DNA from: Clitoria ternatea
Lineage: Eukaryota > Streptophyta > Magnoliopsida > Fabales > Fabaceae
Direction of reading: 5' to 3'
DNA: 64,000 nt
NCBI GenBank assembly: GCA_037962975.1
Contig: CM075669.1
Coordinates: 123,892,501 to 123,956,500 of the forward strand
A model generated the notes under the pieces. The model saw nothing but the letters and a program-made list of their open reading frames with translations, was not told the DNA's origin and did not search any database. Made by a program: the position numbers and the translations under genes. Position 1 is the first letter of the stretch. Each line of letters starts with the position of its first letter. Below, one piece after another: positions 30,441-43,781 of the stretch.

Positions 30441-33392
30441 CGTCAAACTTTTCTAGGACCAAATACTTAATTAAGCCTTAAACATTCAATACATTTAATT
30501 TAGTTTTTATATGAGTAAATAAATGTAATTTATTTTAGACATATGGAAAGTTATTTGAAAATTTTTATACAAAACTTTTCCTGAACTATCATTTCTTAAA
30601 AATTACTCCCACAAGTCCTTTTTATAAGGCAAAATTAAATGAATCATCAAGACAAAAAAATAGTTAATTGGTAGTTAAGTTTATTGATTTCTTAAGAAAA
30701 AATATTATATTTCAAGTTTACCCCTTGAACTTAATTAATATCTTTGATGATGGTAAAGATATTAATATCTCTCCGCCTTTGATTCGTTGGTTTAGGTGGT
30801 TAGCTCCTTAAACAATTTATCACTTGCTATTAATAAGGCTAAATAAGGAAATATCACTAAATTTTTCATAGAAATCGTAAATATGCATTATGAAAAGGAC
30901 CACCAAAAACTCTAAAACTCTGTCTTATAAAAAAGAACGAATAGAGTATGATATTAAAAATATGATATGTTTATAGGATTATTAGAAAACATATCAAACT
31001 TTTAGCCAAAAATCGAAGACTATTCTTCAAGAAGTAGATATCTTTAAGATGGATCTTGCTTCTCTTGATAAATTATTTTTATGTACATGACGATATTTGA
31101 ACCCTTAACAACACACTTAAATGACTTAATTATCTGCACATTATGTAGAGATTTGTTCGTTGGAGTAGAGATGTCAAAATAGGCTATCTGGCCTAGTCCA
31201 CATAGTATTTCATATATCTCACTAATAAATTGCCATTATATATATATAGATAAAGGATATATGAACAAATTAAAATGTTAAGGCTCTTATAATAATGCAA
31301 GTAATCCAACTCCAATTAGGCTTACTCAATAAAGCTCATTTTAGTGGGCTTTTTCTGGGCCAAGCTATAAACTTGAGAAATTTTGGGACTTTGAATAATG
31401 TGCCAAACTTATCCATTTTAACACCTTTATGTTAAATGTATATTTAAATTTAGATACATTTAAAACTATAAGTTAAGAAATAATCAAATTTGTAAAGAAA
31501 AAATGAGTATTTAATTTATAAAACATTAAACCTAACAAATTAAAAGAAAATATTAAAATTAATACCTTTAATTGTAACAGAGAAAAAGGTGTTATTAGCT
31601 CTCATATATAATCTTCAAAAACCAAATTATTAACCTAATCCTTTACCATAAAAACAACTTTAATCCTTATATTTCATATATTTTATCAACATTTATTAAG
31701 AATGTATCATGCATATAAGCACATTAAAGGAATTTAATATAAAGTGAATAAATATTGATAGTAGCTAATGCATGAGGTGTTCATAAATCAATCTAATCCA
31801 ATACAAATAACAAAATCGAACCAAGAAAATTGAACTGAACAAATCGAAAACTAAATTAATCTAAAATCGTAAAAATTAACTTTTTTATTGAATCAAATTG
31901 GATTTCAGATCTATGTTTGAAAACTAATCTAATCCAAATTAAACTTATATATATAATTTTATTTATAAAATAAGCTTATAATTCATATTTTTATAATTTT
32001 ATATTTAGGGAATTACATTATTTAATTAGTTTTTAAAATGAGTTTGTAAATTATATTTCATTATTATCTGTCATAAGACATATATCTTAATATTTTAATG
32101 TATTTACATGTTTATTAGTTTTAACATCAATCTAAATCTAATTTTATGTCTCATACTTTTCTTTACTATTTAGTTTTATATTTTGTATAACAACTAAGGT
32201 TTACTAATGAAATAAACTTTATTTATTGTTGGAAGTATGTTGTAAAAGCCTATACGTTCTTTACGTGTTACCTTATTTGAATAAGACATTTTGTTAAACA
32301 ATTTAACCGCCTTTGTTAGTCCTTGAATAGTAGGTCAATATAAGAAGTACTCCTAACATGTCCCTAGCCACGTATTAACATGAGGACATACAAATACATT
32401 AAGACTAGTCTGTGAATGTATTGATTGTTTGATCTTACAAATTATGGATATGGATGATATGAAGTATTCACTCGGGTACATTTAATGGTGTATTGGATAA
32501 ACCTATCATGGGAATGTTGTATGGATCATTACAAGAGTGCCATAAATGGTTCTCAATGTGATAATGGTATATGTAGTCCTTTGACTTGAAGTCACTATGA
32601 TTCCTACATGAGGAGTTTATTGTTTTAAAACAATTAAATGTTATCTGTCACAAGGTGATTATAAAGGTTTTCATTGGAGAGTGAACAAATCATATATAGA
32701 CATGTGAGTGATGTAGATGAGATTTGTCTCTCCTATGTAACGAGAGTGATATCTGTAGGTCACATGATGAAGTGAGACTAAGGAAATACGTGAGCATGCT
32801 AGGGAGAATAAAATATTAAATATTTATTTAAGTAAAGTATACTCCGGTATCATAAGTAAAATGAATTGGATCATACAAGGACGATGATGACCATGCCTTG
32901 TGACCAATTAGATATTGTGACAAAAGGAACAAACATATATAGTTTATCAGGTTATATCAATTTGAGAATTATATTTGAATTATGATGTATTTCTAGATGT
33001 CACTCACTATGTTATATTAATATAACATGTTTATAAAATGTTTATATTTAATATAAACCAAATATATTTTTTATAAGGTCATACACATAAAGTAAGCCCG
33101 TCAGAAAATGATTTTTATTTTAGCTGGACTAAAATTAAAACTATTAGGCCTAACTCATTTAAAATGAGTAAAGAGCAGATTCACTAGGTCAGATATGAAC
33201 TTGTAAATAGAGCATGAGATGCTAATAGTTCACGCTCTTGTGATGCATAAAATTTCATAAATTATTGCGAAGGCCACACTTTGATGAACTAGCATTCGTA
33301 CGTGTACAAAATCTAGTAGGAGTGCTCATGTGGATTTTTATAGCGATAAGTCTACCTTGACTCATTATCAAAGATTTTGCATTACAAGAGGT
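30441..33392. other. unassigned AT-rich region, probable old element remnants
   Basis: There is no frame over 60 codons and no primer site. About 32225-32830 is less AT-rich and looks like part of an old non-autonomous LTR element, judging only from its style of text. I cannot place its ends. Confidence 0.4.
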
Positions 33393-34656
33393 TGATGAGT
33401 GCTTTAAAATGCATTGTCTAGGACTTAGTTTGCTAGGATTTTAGGTTATTTTGAATTGCATTCCCCAAAAATTCCATGACATTTGCCTTGTTTCTATTTT
33501 TGTTACTTGGGTATTCTTATTTTTCAAGTTTATTGATGTTCAAGATCATTTAAAAAGCAAATAGGATACTTTAGAAGGATCATGAGCATTGAGGAAATCA
33601 TGGAAGAAAGAGTAAAGCCTAAAGCATTGCTTAAAGAAAGAGAAAAATATGAAAAAGGGTCTTAGGCTGCCATGATAGTGGAGCTCGCTGCCAGGAAAAA
33701 AGGGAAAACAAAGTAGGACCAGAGAGAACTATGGCCAAGCCATGGTGGCCACCATGGCTATGGTTCGGGGCCACATAACAATTTAAAGCTATAACCCTAA
33801 TTCTTATTTGGCACTTTTATACTTCTGGAAAAAGGACTGTAGGCTTTGTTTTTTGGAGAGCTCTACTGAGGAGATAGAGAGAGCCAGTTGAAGAAGGAGA
33901 AACACAAGGAGAATGTGAAGAATCTGTAGGGAATTGTGAAGACTTTCTACCATAGGTTTTAGCAATCACCTTTGTGTAATCATTCTTAATTCTTTATTTT
34001 CTCTTTAACATGTATCTTGAAATTCTCTCTATCATGAGAAACTAAACCCTTTACTTGGGATTTAGAAGGTGTAATTGAACATGCTATGATTTATCTTTGA
34101 ATTGCCTTATCAATGAATTTTTATTTTCTATTTAGTTCAATGTGCCTTGTGAACTAGAGATAGACTTAGGTGTTCTTACATATTTAGGAAAAAACTAAGA
34201 AGCTAACCCTTTGTTTGAAAAGCATGAATCGAATCTAAGGTTTTGGGGTACAAAAGTAATGTAAAGTCTTTTGATGATATTGGATTTTCATAGAGCAATA
34301 AAAGGCTTAATGGTAGAATTGAACATGGTTCTTCTAAGGTTGGGTACATTAGTAGAGTTCTGAGAAGAAAATGTTAATTGGCTTAGGGAAATCTACCTTT
34401 GAAAACTTAATTTGATTCTCGTTAATAAGAAAGTTTTCGTTTAATCATACTATTCTTAAACACTCCCCTTAATCCCGAGATATCTTTCTGATTAATTTCC
34501 AAATAAATTCTTTGCTTGTTTTAATATTTTGTTGTGTTTAAATTTAATTCCTAATATTAAACTTGTTAGTCTACATAATTAAATAACAATTGACTAGTAC
34601 TTGGTAACAGAGTCCCTGTGAATTTGATCTTTTTATTACGTGATAAAATCCGTATG
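33393..34656 (+). repeat. old LTR H, distant relative of G1/G2
   Basis: It begins TGATGAGTGCTTTAAAATGC and then TTAGTTTGCTAGGATTTTAG. This parallels the sense start of G1/G2 (TGATAAGTGTTTTATAAC, then TTAGTTTACTTAGGATTTTA). Its far end has AACAGAGTCCCTGTG and TTTTTATTACGTGATAAAATCCG, parallel to the G U5 end. Orientation is opposite to G. No target duplication is visible, and the right edge merges with LTR C. Confidence 0.65.
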
Positions 34657-37600
34657 TGAGGGTCCGACCTCACATAATCTGGTAATTAATAAAAATAAGG
34701 GTAATTTGATAATAAAAAGTAGAGTAAATTTTTCACGATTTATATAATCGTCGGAATAACGACACCGCGATTGAAAGTTCGATAAGTAACCCTAGATCAT
34801 TTTTAAAGACCTATCCCATATATGAAGATATGAGGTGTATAATTTAAATCAAGAGTACTCATTGGACAACCAATTATATGATCATCAACAAGGAATAGTA
34901 GAAGTATAAGTTGTTTCATAAGTTATAGAAAGATATGAAAAGAAATTCAAGAATACCCATATTGATTCCCAAAAATGTGATAAATAGGTATGCATGTTGT
35001 TGTATAATCATGTCATGACTCAACAATACCAAACGTACATCAAAACTTATGAATTTTTGGGAATACAGGGCCATGAGTAGATTCAAACACTTGATGAATC
35101 GATTCCCACGTGTTTGGAATTCAAAACAGTGAAAACAGTAGCTTATGAATCGATTCATGCCTCGTATGAATCGATTCAGGCCACTCTAGAATCCTCTGAA
35201 TCGATTCAAGGGAACCTGGGAATCGATTCAGGCAATTCCAGGGGCTCAAGAATCGATTCCCACGATTCTGGAACACACCCAGGGGCAAAACAGAAGCTCA
35301 TGAATTGATTCCCACATTGTGTGAATCGATTCATGACAACAATTATGTAGAACTGGCCCAAAAAAGCTGCAAAATCCAACTTCTAACCATCCTATCTTTT
35401 TCATATCAAATCCAATGGCCACCAAATTTTAACACCACCTATTATACATTATTTATGACGCGTAGCATTGGCCACACTAAAAAATTCCTAAAAACGAGAG
35501 ACTTATGTGCATAAGTACGTTTAGTCCATTTTAAGGCATTTTTGTGCAACTCAAGGGTCAATTCTCAATGGAATTGGCCCATTCCAATTTCTACAAGTCA
35601 CAAATCATGCATAAAGGCTATTAGAACTATCACATGCCATCCAATTCTCATAAGACTCTATTTGACCCGATCAATTCCTCAATTATGCATGAACACCAAA
35701 ACATAACTTTACACATGCCTCATAAAAGATTGTAATTCATGAATAACATCATCCATTCATCATTTGGGCAATAATTCAAGCATCACAATTGTCATCATAC
35801 ATTGTTAAGGTCATAATAAAATGTTAGCCATACACGTAAGGGTCCAATTTTCACCTATGACCTTCAAAATGAATATTCACTAATCCAAATACATATTAAG
35901 CATATATCAACATCATACACTTCTAAAAAGTGATATAACCTCACCCCATGGATGTCCTACATCACAAGGCTAAAAATAGATAACATGGGAAAGTGAGTTA
36001 TACATTCCAAAGGCCGAATATGAATACAATATGATTATGTGCATATGCATCCAATGCCATGTATACTTTGCATCAACATATCATTCATTATCATAATTTC
36101 ATTATCTCATCAACATACACATATCTTAATCATTTCTATGAGTCATAACAAAGTATATAAGCATACACATATTCATGCCCCTTATCATATTGGGCTATCA
36201 CACATATCATCACCATACACAATTTTATTTCTTTGTATTCATATTTTATATGTTGTCTTTATATATTCTTTCACCCAATCACAACCATTATCATATCTCA
36301 TCACCTTTGGCATATCTCTTTGCTATATGAAAATGCTCTTAGGCTAATGCACATGCACAATGGAGTTAATATCAATTGCAAATCTGACTGTGGGAAAATA
36401 AACACCAATTCGTGGGTTCAAGCATGGATTCATAACCATACCCCTACTGCAGTAGTAAAATGTGTACACTTATCATCAATTTACATGCATAACACCAAGT
36501 TTTACTGGTACCAAACCTCATCACCCATCTTGCAACACCTAACCATTTTCACCATGACCGTGGTATACACCATAACCAACACGAAGGTGTTACGGGCCAA
36601 CCATGATTCATACCATGGCAGTTGTGATCCAAAGGACCACCGGGGACACTTGCTCCTCAAAAAGCCACCCTCTACAGGGTCAACCACATGTAGCTCCCCG
36701 TAGCTATACATGGGCAGTTTCATGACTTACACACCAAGTCACTAGGTAATCAACAATATCACTCGTGCATAGAGCCGTCCTCCCATTGGGCCAACCGGAG
36801 GAACCCCTAACATTCCATCACCAGCAGCTATGCAATATGCCATGGATGCAATACAAATGCAAATTATAATGCAATCTCACAACTATGCATCCTATCATGC
36901 CACTCACCAATCATCATCATCACCAATGCCACCACACAATTCTTAGTGGATTTTATTATCATTGGTTGTTGTCATTATTCCAAGTTTTAGTGTGGCATTT
37001 TCAACAATTTTTCATCATCATAATTCAATACTTTCATCATTCATAGTGGCGTCAAAATTATCAACTACAATCATCAATCCTTCATCAACATTCAAGGTAT
37101 GCTAATCATCCATATTCATTCTTATTCATCATCAATAATGATCATTCCACATTCATGGTGAATATAACCACATCATATCAAGGCATAACACTTTCCAAGT
37201 AAATAACATCACCATATAGCATACCATAAATATTCCAAATGCATAATTCATATTGCCAAGCACAATTATCATCATCATGTTCAACATCTTAAATTAACAC
37301 AAGTAAGGAAAACATGCATATTATCACATATGACAATCAACCACTACTCAATTCATGCATTTAGAATATAAAACTCCTCTCCTAACTTAAGAGAAGAATT
37401 TTGAGCGATACGACGCTCCCGCATCATCATTTGGAAAAGATCCTACATTTCATAAAGTACCACATTATTATTTTCTACCCAAGATCACCAAGATTTTCAT
37501 ATTCTAGTTTAATACTTAGTGCATTCAACATTTTCATTATCAAACCATTTTCCATTTCATTAATTTCACCATAAACACCATGGGTTTGGTGTTCATATTC

Positions 37601-38471
37601 ATTATCATGCATTTATGACTTTACCCATCAAAGGGTTCATACACCAATGGCCATCAATCACCATTAATGGCCATCCACCCTCATCAATGCTATCTACCAT
37701 TATTAATAACTACTATCCTAACACATTTACTCATACCCATAATTCAAATACCACATATTTCCTTATAAAATATATTCTCCAATCAACATTTATCATTTCC
37801 CCCAATTTTCTATATTTAGGGTTTCATTAAAAACCCAACAACCGTCATAAATAATCATCATTTTCCACCATCTCAAGCATTAATTTCGTGTGCTCATAAC
37901 AACCCTCATTAACACTACATTTATGGCACCCCACCTTAGGGTTTCCTTCACTAATGGCTCTCCCAAACCACCCACATACACGTAATCACTCACCCAACAA
38001 CAATAACTCAAAACCTAGGGTATAAGTTTTTGGAAAAAGATGAGGAACTTACCTCAAGTCAAGAGAAAAGTGAGTTTCCAAAAGAGTGGAGGAGGGTGAT
38101 GAAATTGAGGGAGAATAAGGAGAAGAGGGCTTCAAGCTTCTCCTTTGCTCAAGGTAGAAACGAAAATGGGGAAGGATGAGCTCCACCACTTGGGGTTTTT
38201 AGAGAAGGAAGATGGAGAGGAAATGAGGAAGAAGGAGAAAAGAGAGATTGCCTATGGGAGAGTAAAAATCCAACATGAAATGAAGAAAGGAGAGTGGGTT
38301 TTGATATTTTACTTTTTGCCTCTCATTAAAATCTTATCATTTTATGACAAACAAGATCTCCATTTGGGCTCAATACTTTATCCAAAAATTATTCTTATAG
38401 ATTTGGATTCTCAATAATATTCTTAACAGTCCTGACCAAAAGTACCTAAATCAGAGATACTTGGTCCGACA
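34657..38471 (-). repeat. long LTR copy C
   Basis: On the plus strand it runs from TGAGGGTCCGACC to TTGGTCCGACA, giving TG...CA ends with a shared GGTCCGAC. The interior matches copy A in reverse and in the same order: the TCCTCCCATTGGGCCAACC box at 36780, the CTAACTTAAGAGAAGAA box at 37383, and the array near the LTR 3' end. Where A has CTCGCTCAGGCGAG words, C has GAATCGATTC words. The edges are approximate and no matching target duplication was found. Confidence 0.6.
35093..35340. repeat. GAATCGATTC array in LTR C
   Basis: Eight copies, seven exact and one GAATTGATTC, spaced 20-45 bp apart, mostly flanked by T and C/A as in G1. A single TGACGCGTAGC, the word of the Athila-like element, lies at about 35457. 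Confidence 0.95.
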
Positions 38472-39276
38472 CCCATATCCTAACCGGGTATAATTTTAGC
38501 TCTTAAAGCCTCAATAAATTATGAATAATCCTCATAAATCCCAATTTAATTATTTCAACATTTTTGTGACATTTATTAATCCATGTGCAATTTTTTTAAT
38601 ATTTATTCCTCATATTTAATCATTTATATCCAAAGTATGTTTTAAACAATGCTTAAACTATATCTTGATTTGGTTGCTTTGAATCAGGAATATTTTATAA
38701 GAACCTTTGAGAATCCTTGTATTTCTATTGTCTGGCCATTAAGGTTTCCTTCATAGTGGTGTCTGAGCCTAACTTGCAAAATTGTGTTTTAGGAAAATCG
38801 TTGTTTGTTCCAAAACTTCTTAAAACTTTTTACGAAAAAAATTGTTGCAAAAGTTGATTTTTTTGCAAAAAAGTTTCAAAGGTTGTATCTTCTTACAAAA
38901 GATGTTGCAAATGTTGCATGTTTTTGTAAGGTATGATGCAAAAGTTGTATCTTTTTGAAAGCTAGTATTGACTTTTGTTTTGTGTACATTGATTACTTTT
39001 CTTGTTAATTTTAATTATAGAACATGTTGCTTGGATATGCTGAATTGTATGAACATGTTAATGTTGCAATGATGATTACTTTATATATGTTCTTTAATTT
39101 CAAGCATGTGATCTTATATATGTTTATTTAATTAAATTAAAATGTAATTTTGTACATGATCAATGTTTATACCATTTCTATTATGACATAAAAGGTTCAT
39201 GTTAGTGGGTATGATAGAAATTTAAGAGTTAAACTATAACTGTCATAAAAACTAGGATTCAAAAGTTGAAACCTAG
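38472..39276 (+). mobile_element. LTR-element fragment with iMet-type primer site
   Basis: TGGTGTCTGAGCC at 38757-38769 resembles the TGGTATCAGAGCC primer site complementary to initiator tRNA-Met. It is followed by noncoding, repeat-rich sequence (TTGCAAAAGTTG variants at 38845-38960). Element J interrupts it, and it appears to continue at 44324-44640. No coding sequence survives. Confidence 0.4.
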
Positions 39277-39793
39277 TGATATAGCCTAGACTTCAATCTT
39301 GTAGGCCAAGATGGGAGGATCTAGCTATCTTTCTTCAAGATAACCAATGAACACAAATTCGGAAGCATGGAAAGGTAGAAGATAGAGTTAGAAGGTTAAT
39401 GGTGGAAATGGAATGGATTGGATGAGTGTAAAAGGGTTGGGCGCCACCTTGGAGAAGGATAAGTCCTACTCGCCACTCTAGGGGGATGAAATCCTAGAGA
39501 GAAGAGCTTGCTAGAAGGGAAAACTCACTCTAGCCTAAAGGAGAGACTTAGCACTCACAAATTTACAACAATGTGTATATTCTCAAAAATGTAAGGTGTA
39601 AGGTACATGGAGAGCATGCCTTTATATAGGCAAGGTGGAGTGGTGGCCAAGCTAGGCAACTTGGGCTTCTCACTCTTCCTTAGGCCCAAAAGTAACTAAT
39701 CTACATAAAATGGCCAAATACAAGGCCCACCCAAAAATAAACCTAAACTATTGTGAGTATAATTTAAATTATTTACAGACTATGCCCTTATCA
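39277..39793 (-). repeat. 3' LTR of element J
   Basis: A 517-bp direct repeat of 43782-44323 with TGATATAG...CTTATCA ends on the plus strand. Identity is high, with small indels. The minus-strand polypurine tract lies immediately inside it. It contains TTTATATAGGC, a TATA-like site usable on either strand, at about 39624. Confidence 0.9.
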
Positions 39794-41197
39794 TACTTCC
39801 CCTCTTAAAGAAAGATTTGTCCTCAAATCCTGTAAAAGAAAAGAGAGTAATGGGTTCAAAAATGAAAAAGAAAGGAAACTAAAAGGTACAAGAAATAAGG
39901 TAGGGTATTGACCACCAGGGTCAAACACAAACCTTTTTATTTTTGAAAGGATAATATAAGAAATATCAGTAAAGAACACAATCAAAAGTTCTCATAAGAA
40001 CGCACATGTGAAACTATGGATACCTCTATGATAGTTAATCATGCTACTACCTAAAGGTAATAAAATGAAAATATGAGTAGATGTAGTTATATAATCATGT
40101 GAGATATGACAAAATATTGACTTATTCTCAGAAAGATGGATTATCTTAAAGGGATCATAGTGAGTAATGGCATCTAAAGTTGGTACTAAAGTATGCATGT
40201 CATGCAATATTGTCAAAAATGCTCTATATAACCCTTTATGAAAATAAATCATATCAACATGATCATAGATAATATGTGAAAAATGCAATGAAATTGACAT
40301 GTTAATGGATGGACAAAATGTTAATCCTATAAAATTTCTACTATGCAACATTATAACATATGAAATGACTCTTGGGAAAGACAATTCAAAAGAGTAAACA
40401 CATATGCTAATCCTATAAGATCCTACAATGATTGTATACATGCTAGAACTAACTCTAAGACAACTATGAACAATGATTGACCAATTCTCTTTACTAGGGA
40501 TGGGAGAAACGGGATATGATTCTTCTATACTTCTAAGGTCTTTTTGAGGCTTAGAACTGATGATGGGTAGAGGCAAATTATCACTAATGCTAGACAAATT
40601 ATCACTAATGATTGGAATGGGTAAACTATTATTGGACATAGGAGTATGTAAACTATGATCAAGGTGATTCTCTGTTGAAACACTAAGGTTGTTTAAAGAT
40701 AAGCTATTATTTTCTACCTTATGTTCTCTATTTTTATTTTCACCTTTGATTGCTTTTTTCTTTTTCTTATACCTATCATATTCTTTCCAATAAAGTTTTA
40801 TTTTTTCATCCATAGCTCTATTATGTTTGTGTCTTAATTTCTCTATTTCTTTTCCATTGCTACACAAACCAATTTTTAAATTTCCAATGGTATCATATTC
40901 TAAAATATGATCCTAAAGTGCTTTTAACTTCCTATAGATTTCCTCAAGAACCTTTTTTATCTTTTTATTTTTTTCTATGGAAGAATCATGCTTAGACTCA
41001 TAAGAATCTATTTTAGAATGAAAAACACCTAGTTGTTCAATTAAAACCTCAAATTTATTAGGTGTTTTATCTTTCCTATTTCTCTGCGTAGTTTGATCAT
41101 TTCTATTTTCTAGGTTATCTAACCTAGTGTTGATTTTATTAAGAGATTCCATGATTAACCTAAGCGGGGACATGTTATCTCTATCACTAGATGACAT
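39791..41197 (-). pseudogene. gag-like ORF of element J with two internal stops
   Basis: A single frame of 469 codons from ATG at 41197 (MSSSDRDNMSPLRLIMESLN) is broken by TAG at 40913-40915 and TGA at 39992-39994, with no frameshift. The N-terminus resembles chromovirus-type gag, and a Lys/Glu-rich coiled-coil-like part follows (about residues 20-160). A Ser/Pro/Asn-rich middle and a hydrophobic, Ile/His-rich segment are not recognisable. The C-terminus LLQDLRTNLSLRGEV is the kind of tail that ends Ty3/Gypsy polyproteins over the polypurine tract. The stop codon TGA is also the first three bases of the LTR. It could be a gag fused to a pol tail by internal deletion. Both premature stops are reachable by single C-to-T changes. 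Confidence 0.65.
39794..39812 (-). other. polypurine tract of element J (inside the ORF)
   Basis: On the minus strand TTCTTTAAGAGGGGAAGTA leads directly into TGATAAGGGC, the LTR start. The tract also encodes the last residues of the ORF. Confidence 0.75.
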
Positions 41198-43765
41198 TTT
41201 GAAATTCACAAAAGTATACCAGAAAAACAAACAAGGGATACTAGTCGAGGATGTATGTAAGACAACTATTAAAATGAAAAAAATGAAATTATGATGCAAG
41301 GGAAAAATCCTAAGATGTTTGAACTAAATTGTCTATCTAAGGTGTTATCCTATGTTTATGTCTTTACTAGGTTGATTATGATGTTCCAAGACAAAATGCA
41401 TTATACTTAGTACTTACCTAGAAATTCAGTTATGGTAGGTTTTACTAACTAAAAGCTAGGTCAAACTTCTAACTAAATTTGGTTATGAAGTTATTATTGT
41501 TAGAACTAACCTATTAGTTACAACTAATCCTAACCAAATTCGGTTTTAAAATGATAACAACTAACTAAAATTAGTTTAATATCCTAACAAATTTAACTAA
41601 ATTGGTTTTAGAAGTTATAACAACCTAACTAATTAACTACTTGTTAAAATTGATAACAAACTCTAGAAAATATGCAAGTAAATGATGTATGAGACTAGCT
41701 AGCTGAAATTACCCTATGTAAAACTACAAAAACAATTAAGTAGCATCCAAGTCTAAAAGTCCAAAATACAAGGATTAAATTGAAAGAAAATTCAAATTGT
41801 TTATTTTTATTTTTTTATACAAGGCTTTGCTTTCCTCCTCACAAAGGTCTTCAAGCTTGTACTTCAAGTCCTCTTCAAGGCTTCAAGCTTACAAAAAAAA
41901 AAAAACACAACTCACAAAAATATTAAGGTTAGGTCAAATCAAAAGAAAACTCTCCCTCTCAAGTGTGTCACTCCACTCTTCACTTTAGGTTCAAGCTTGT
42001 TCACCCTTTAAGCAATTGTCACTATTATCCTCTATCCCTCAAATATGCTACCCCTTAGAGTTTAAAGAAGACAAATCCCAAGAATTTCAATGGAGGAAAA
42101 CTCTAAGAAAATTTTGAGATTAAGGAAAAATGACAAGCAAAAAAGAGTTCAATTTGAAAAAGGCACACAAATGGAATTGATGTTTAAGAGAGAAACCCTA
42201 AAAACAATAAAATGGTAAAATTGAATGAAGATTTTACTCTACAATTATGGATTAGACAAGATTTAAAACAACAAAACAAAACTTGACAAACTAAAAAATT
42301 AAATGCAACAAGAAAAATACAAGCACAAAAAATTAATACCTAGAACTTCTAAAATGCAAAATTTGAATAAGCAAGGTTTTTAGTGCAAAAAATCTAATTT
42401 TTTTGAACTGGGCTCAAAATATTTTTTTATAGGCCCAAACATTTTTTATTGATGGGCTTACAGAATTTCTTTTTGCTTTTTACTTTTCAAATCAGGAAGG
42501 GGTATTGTTTTTGCACCACAGAAAACGGTCCAATTAGCAAATGGCTAAAAAAAATTGAATTCCAAATGTTGCGCCTACATAATGATCCATTGAGCAAAAA
42601 TTCAATTGAACAACAATTTCAATTCACGCGTGCGAACAGAACAAATTGACCAAGTAACGATTTGGATTGGGCACGTACAGAGATTTCAAACTGAGCAAAA
42701 TTTTGCAATTTCAATTGACGAAAGAAATCAAATAGTGCTTGACTTCAATTGCTAATTGACCAAGATTTTAAATTCCCAAAGACCAGAATTGTTAATTGCA
42801 CAAGAATTCACGTACAAAAAATTGATCAACAAGAATTTCCAGATTTCTGCACGTAACGCCAATTGCAAATGACCAATGAGAATTTTCAAATCGAACAACT
42901 ATTTGAAATAATTGACCAAAGAATATTTTCAATTGCCCACAAATTGATTGCCCAGACCGAAACAGAATGACATGAACGTGAGAAGCAATTGAGAAAGAAT
43001 TGAATCAGGTTCAAAGGCAGTTTTGATTTACCAATTGAAATAATTTCAGTGAGCACAATAATTGGACAAAAGAAAGAAATAGGCACGTACCATTTGAATT
43101 GGCTTTCAGAATGAAACCGTGTGCACTATATTACAAGAATTCTCGTGATTGAACAAATTCTTCCAAAACTCAGCATGTATAACAATCTCTGATGGAAAAA
43201 TAGCGACTGACCAATGGAATTACACCGCTGATTGCTTATTTCTTTTGCAACTTCTTCCTCACAAGGTTAAAGAAACGGAAGGCAAAGATTTAATTTTGAA
43301 CAAATGATATGCAAGATTCAATATGCTACAGAATATAAAATTCCTATAGTGCTTGACAAAACAAAAATTAATTCCTAGAAAAAATCACTAAGGAATTGAA
43401 ACTACAAGCCTAACATTAAGCTAAAACACCTCACCTTAAAATGAGGCAATGAAACAATGGAATTGGAGCTTTCAATACCAATTAAAAGGATGATCTTTAA
43501 TGGTATGGAATTAGCACAACCTACAAGTAAAATTTTAGAAATTACCTTGAACAAAGATGAAGCTCCAATGTGCACCAAACGCCCTAGTTTTGGCTCTAGA
43601 TTCATGTATTTAAACAAGGCTAAAGTTGAAACTTTTTTTCTTGTTTTAATGGTGCAATACTAAGAAACTAAAGAAGATGACAAATCAGTTCTAAAAATTT
43701 TAAAGAACTCAACACAATTTGCACAAAATCAAAAAGAAAATCAAAAAAAGAAAGATGACACCTTA
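41198..43765 (-). other. leader of element J, noncoding
   Basis: This AT-rich leader is 2.57 kb. 41440-41660 is a degenerate field of AACTAATTAGTT-like text. 42550-43100 is rich in CAATTG and AATTGACCA, about 15 copies of a diffuse six-base palindrome. No frame longer than 70 codons looks coding. Confidence 0.6.
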
Positions 43766-43780
43766 GACTTTTGATACTAC
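43766..43780 (-). other. primer-binding site of element J, iMet type, decayed
   Basis: The minus strand reads TAGTATCAAAAGTC just after the 5' LTR end. It matches TGGTATCAGAG except for three G-to-A changes (positions 2, 9 and 11 of the site). Confidence 0.6.
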
Positions 43781-43781
43781 T

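Noticed and set aside
34650..38476. Target duplication around copy C (CCGTAT versus CCCATAT)
   Set aside because: Too many differences to claim; the edges of C are uncertain.
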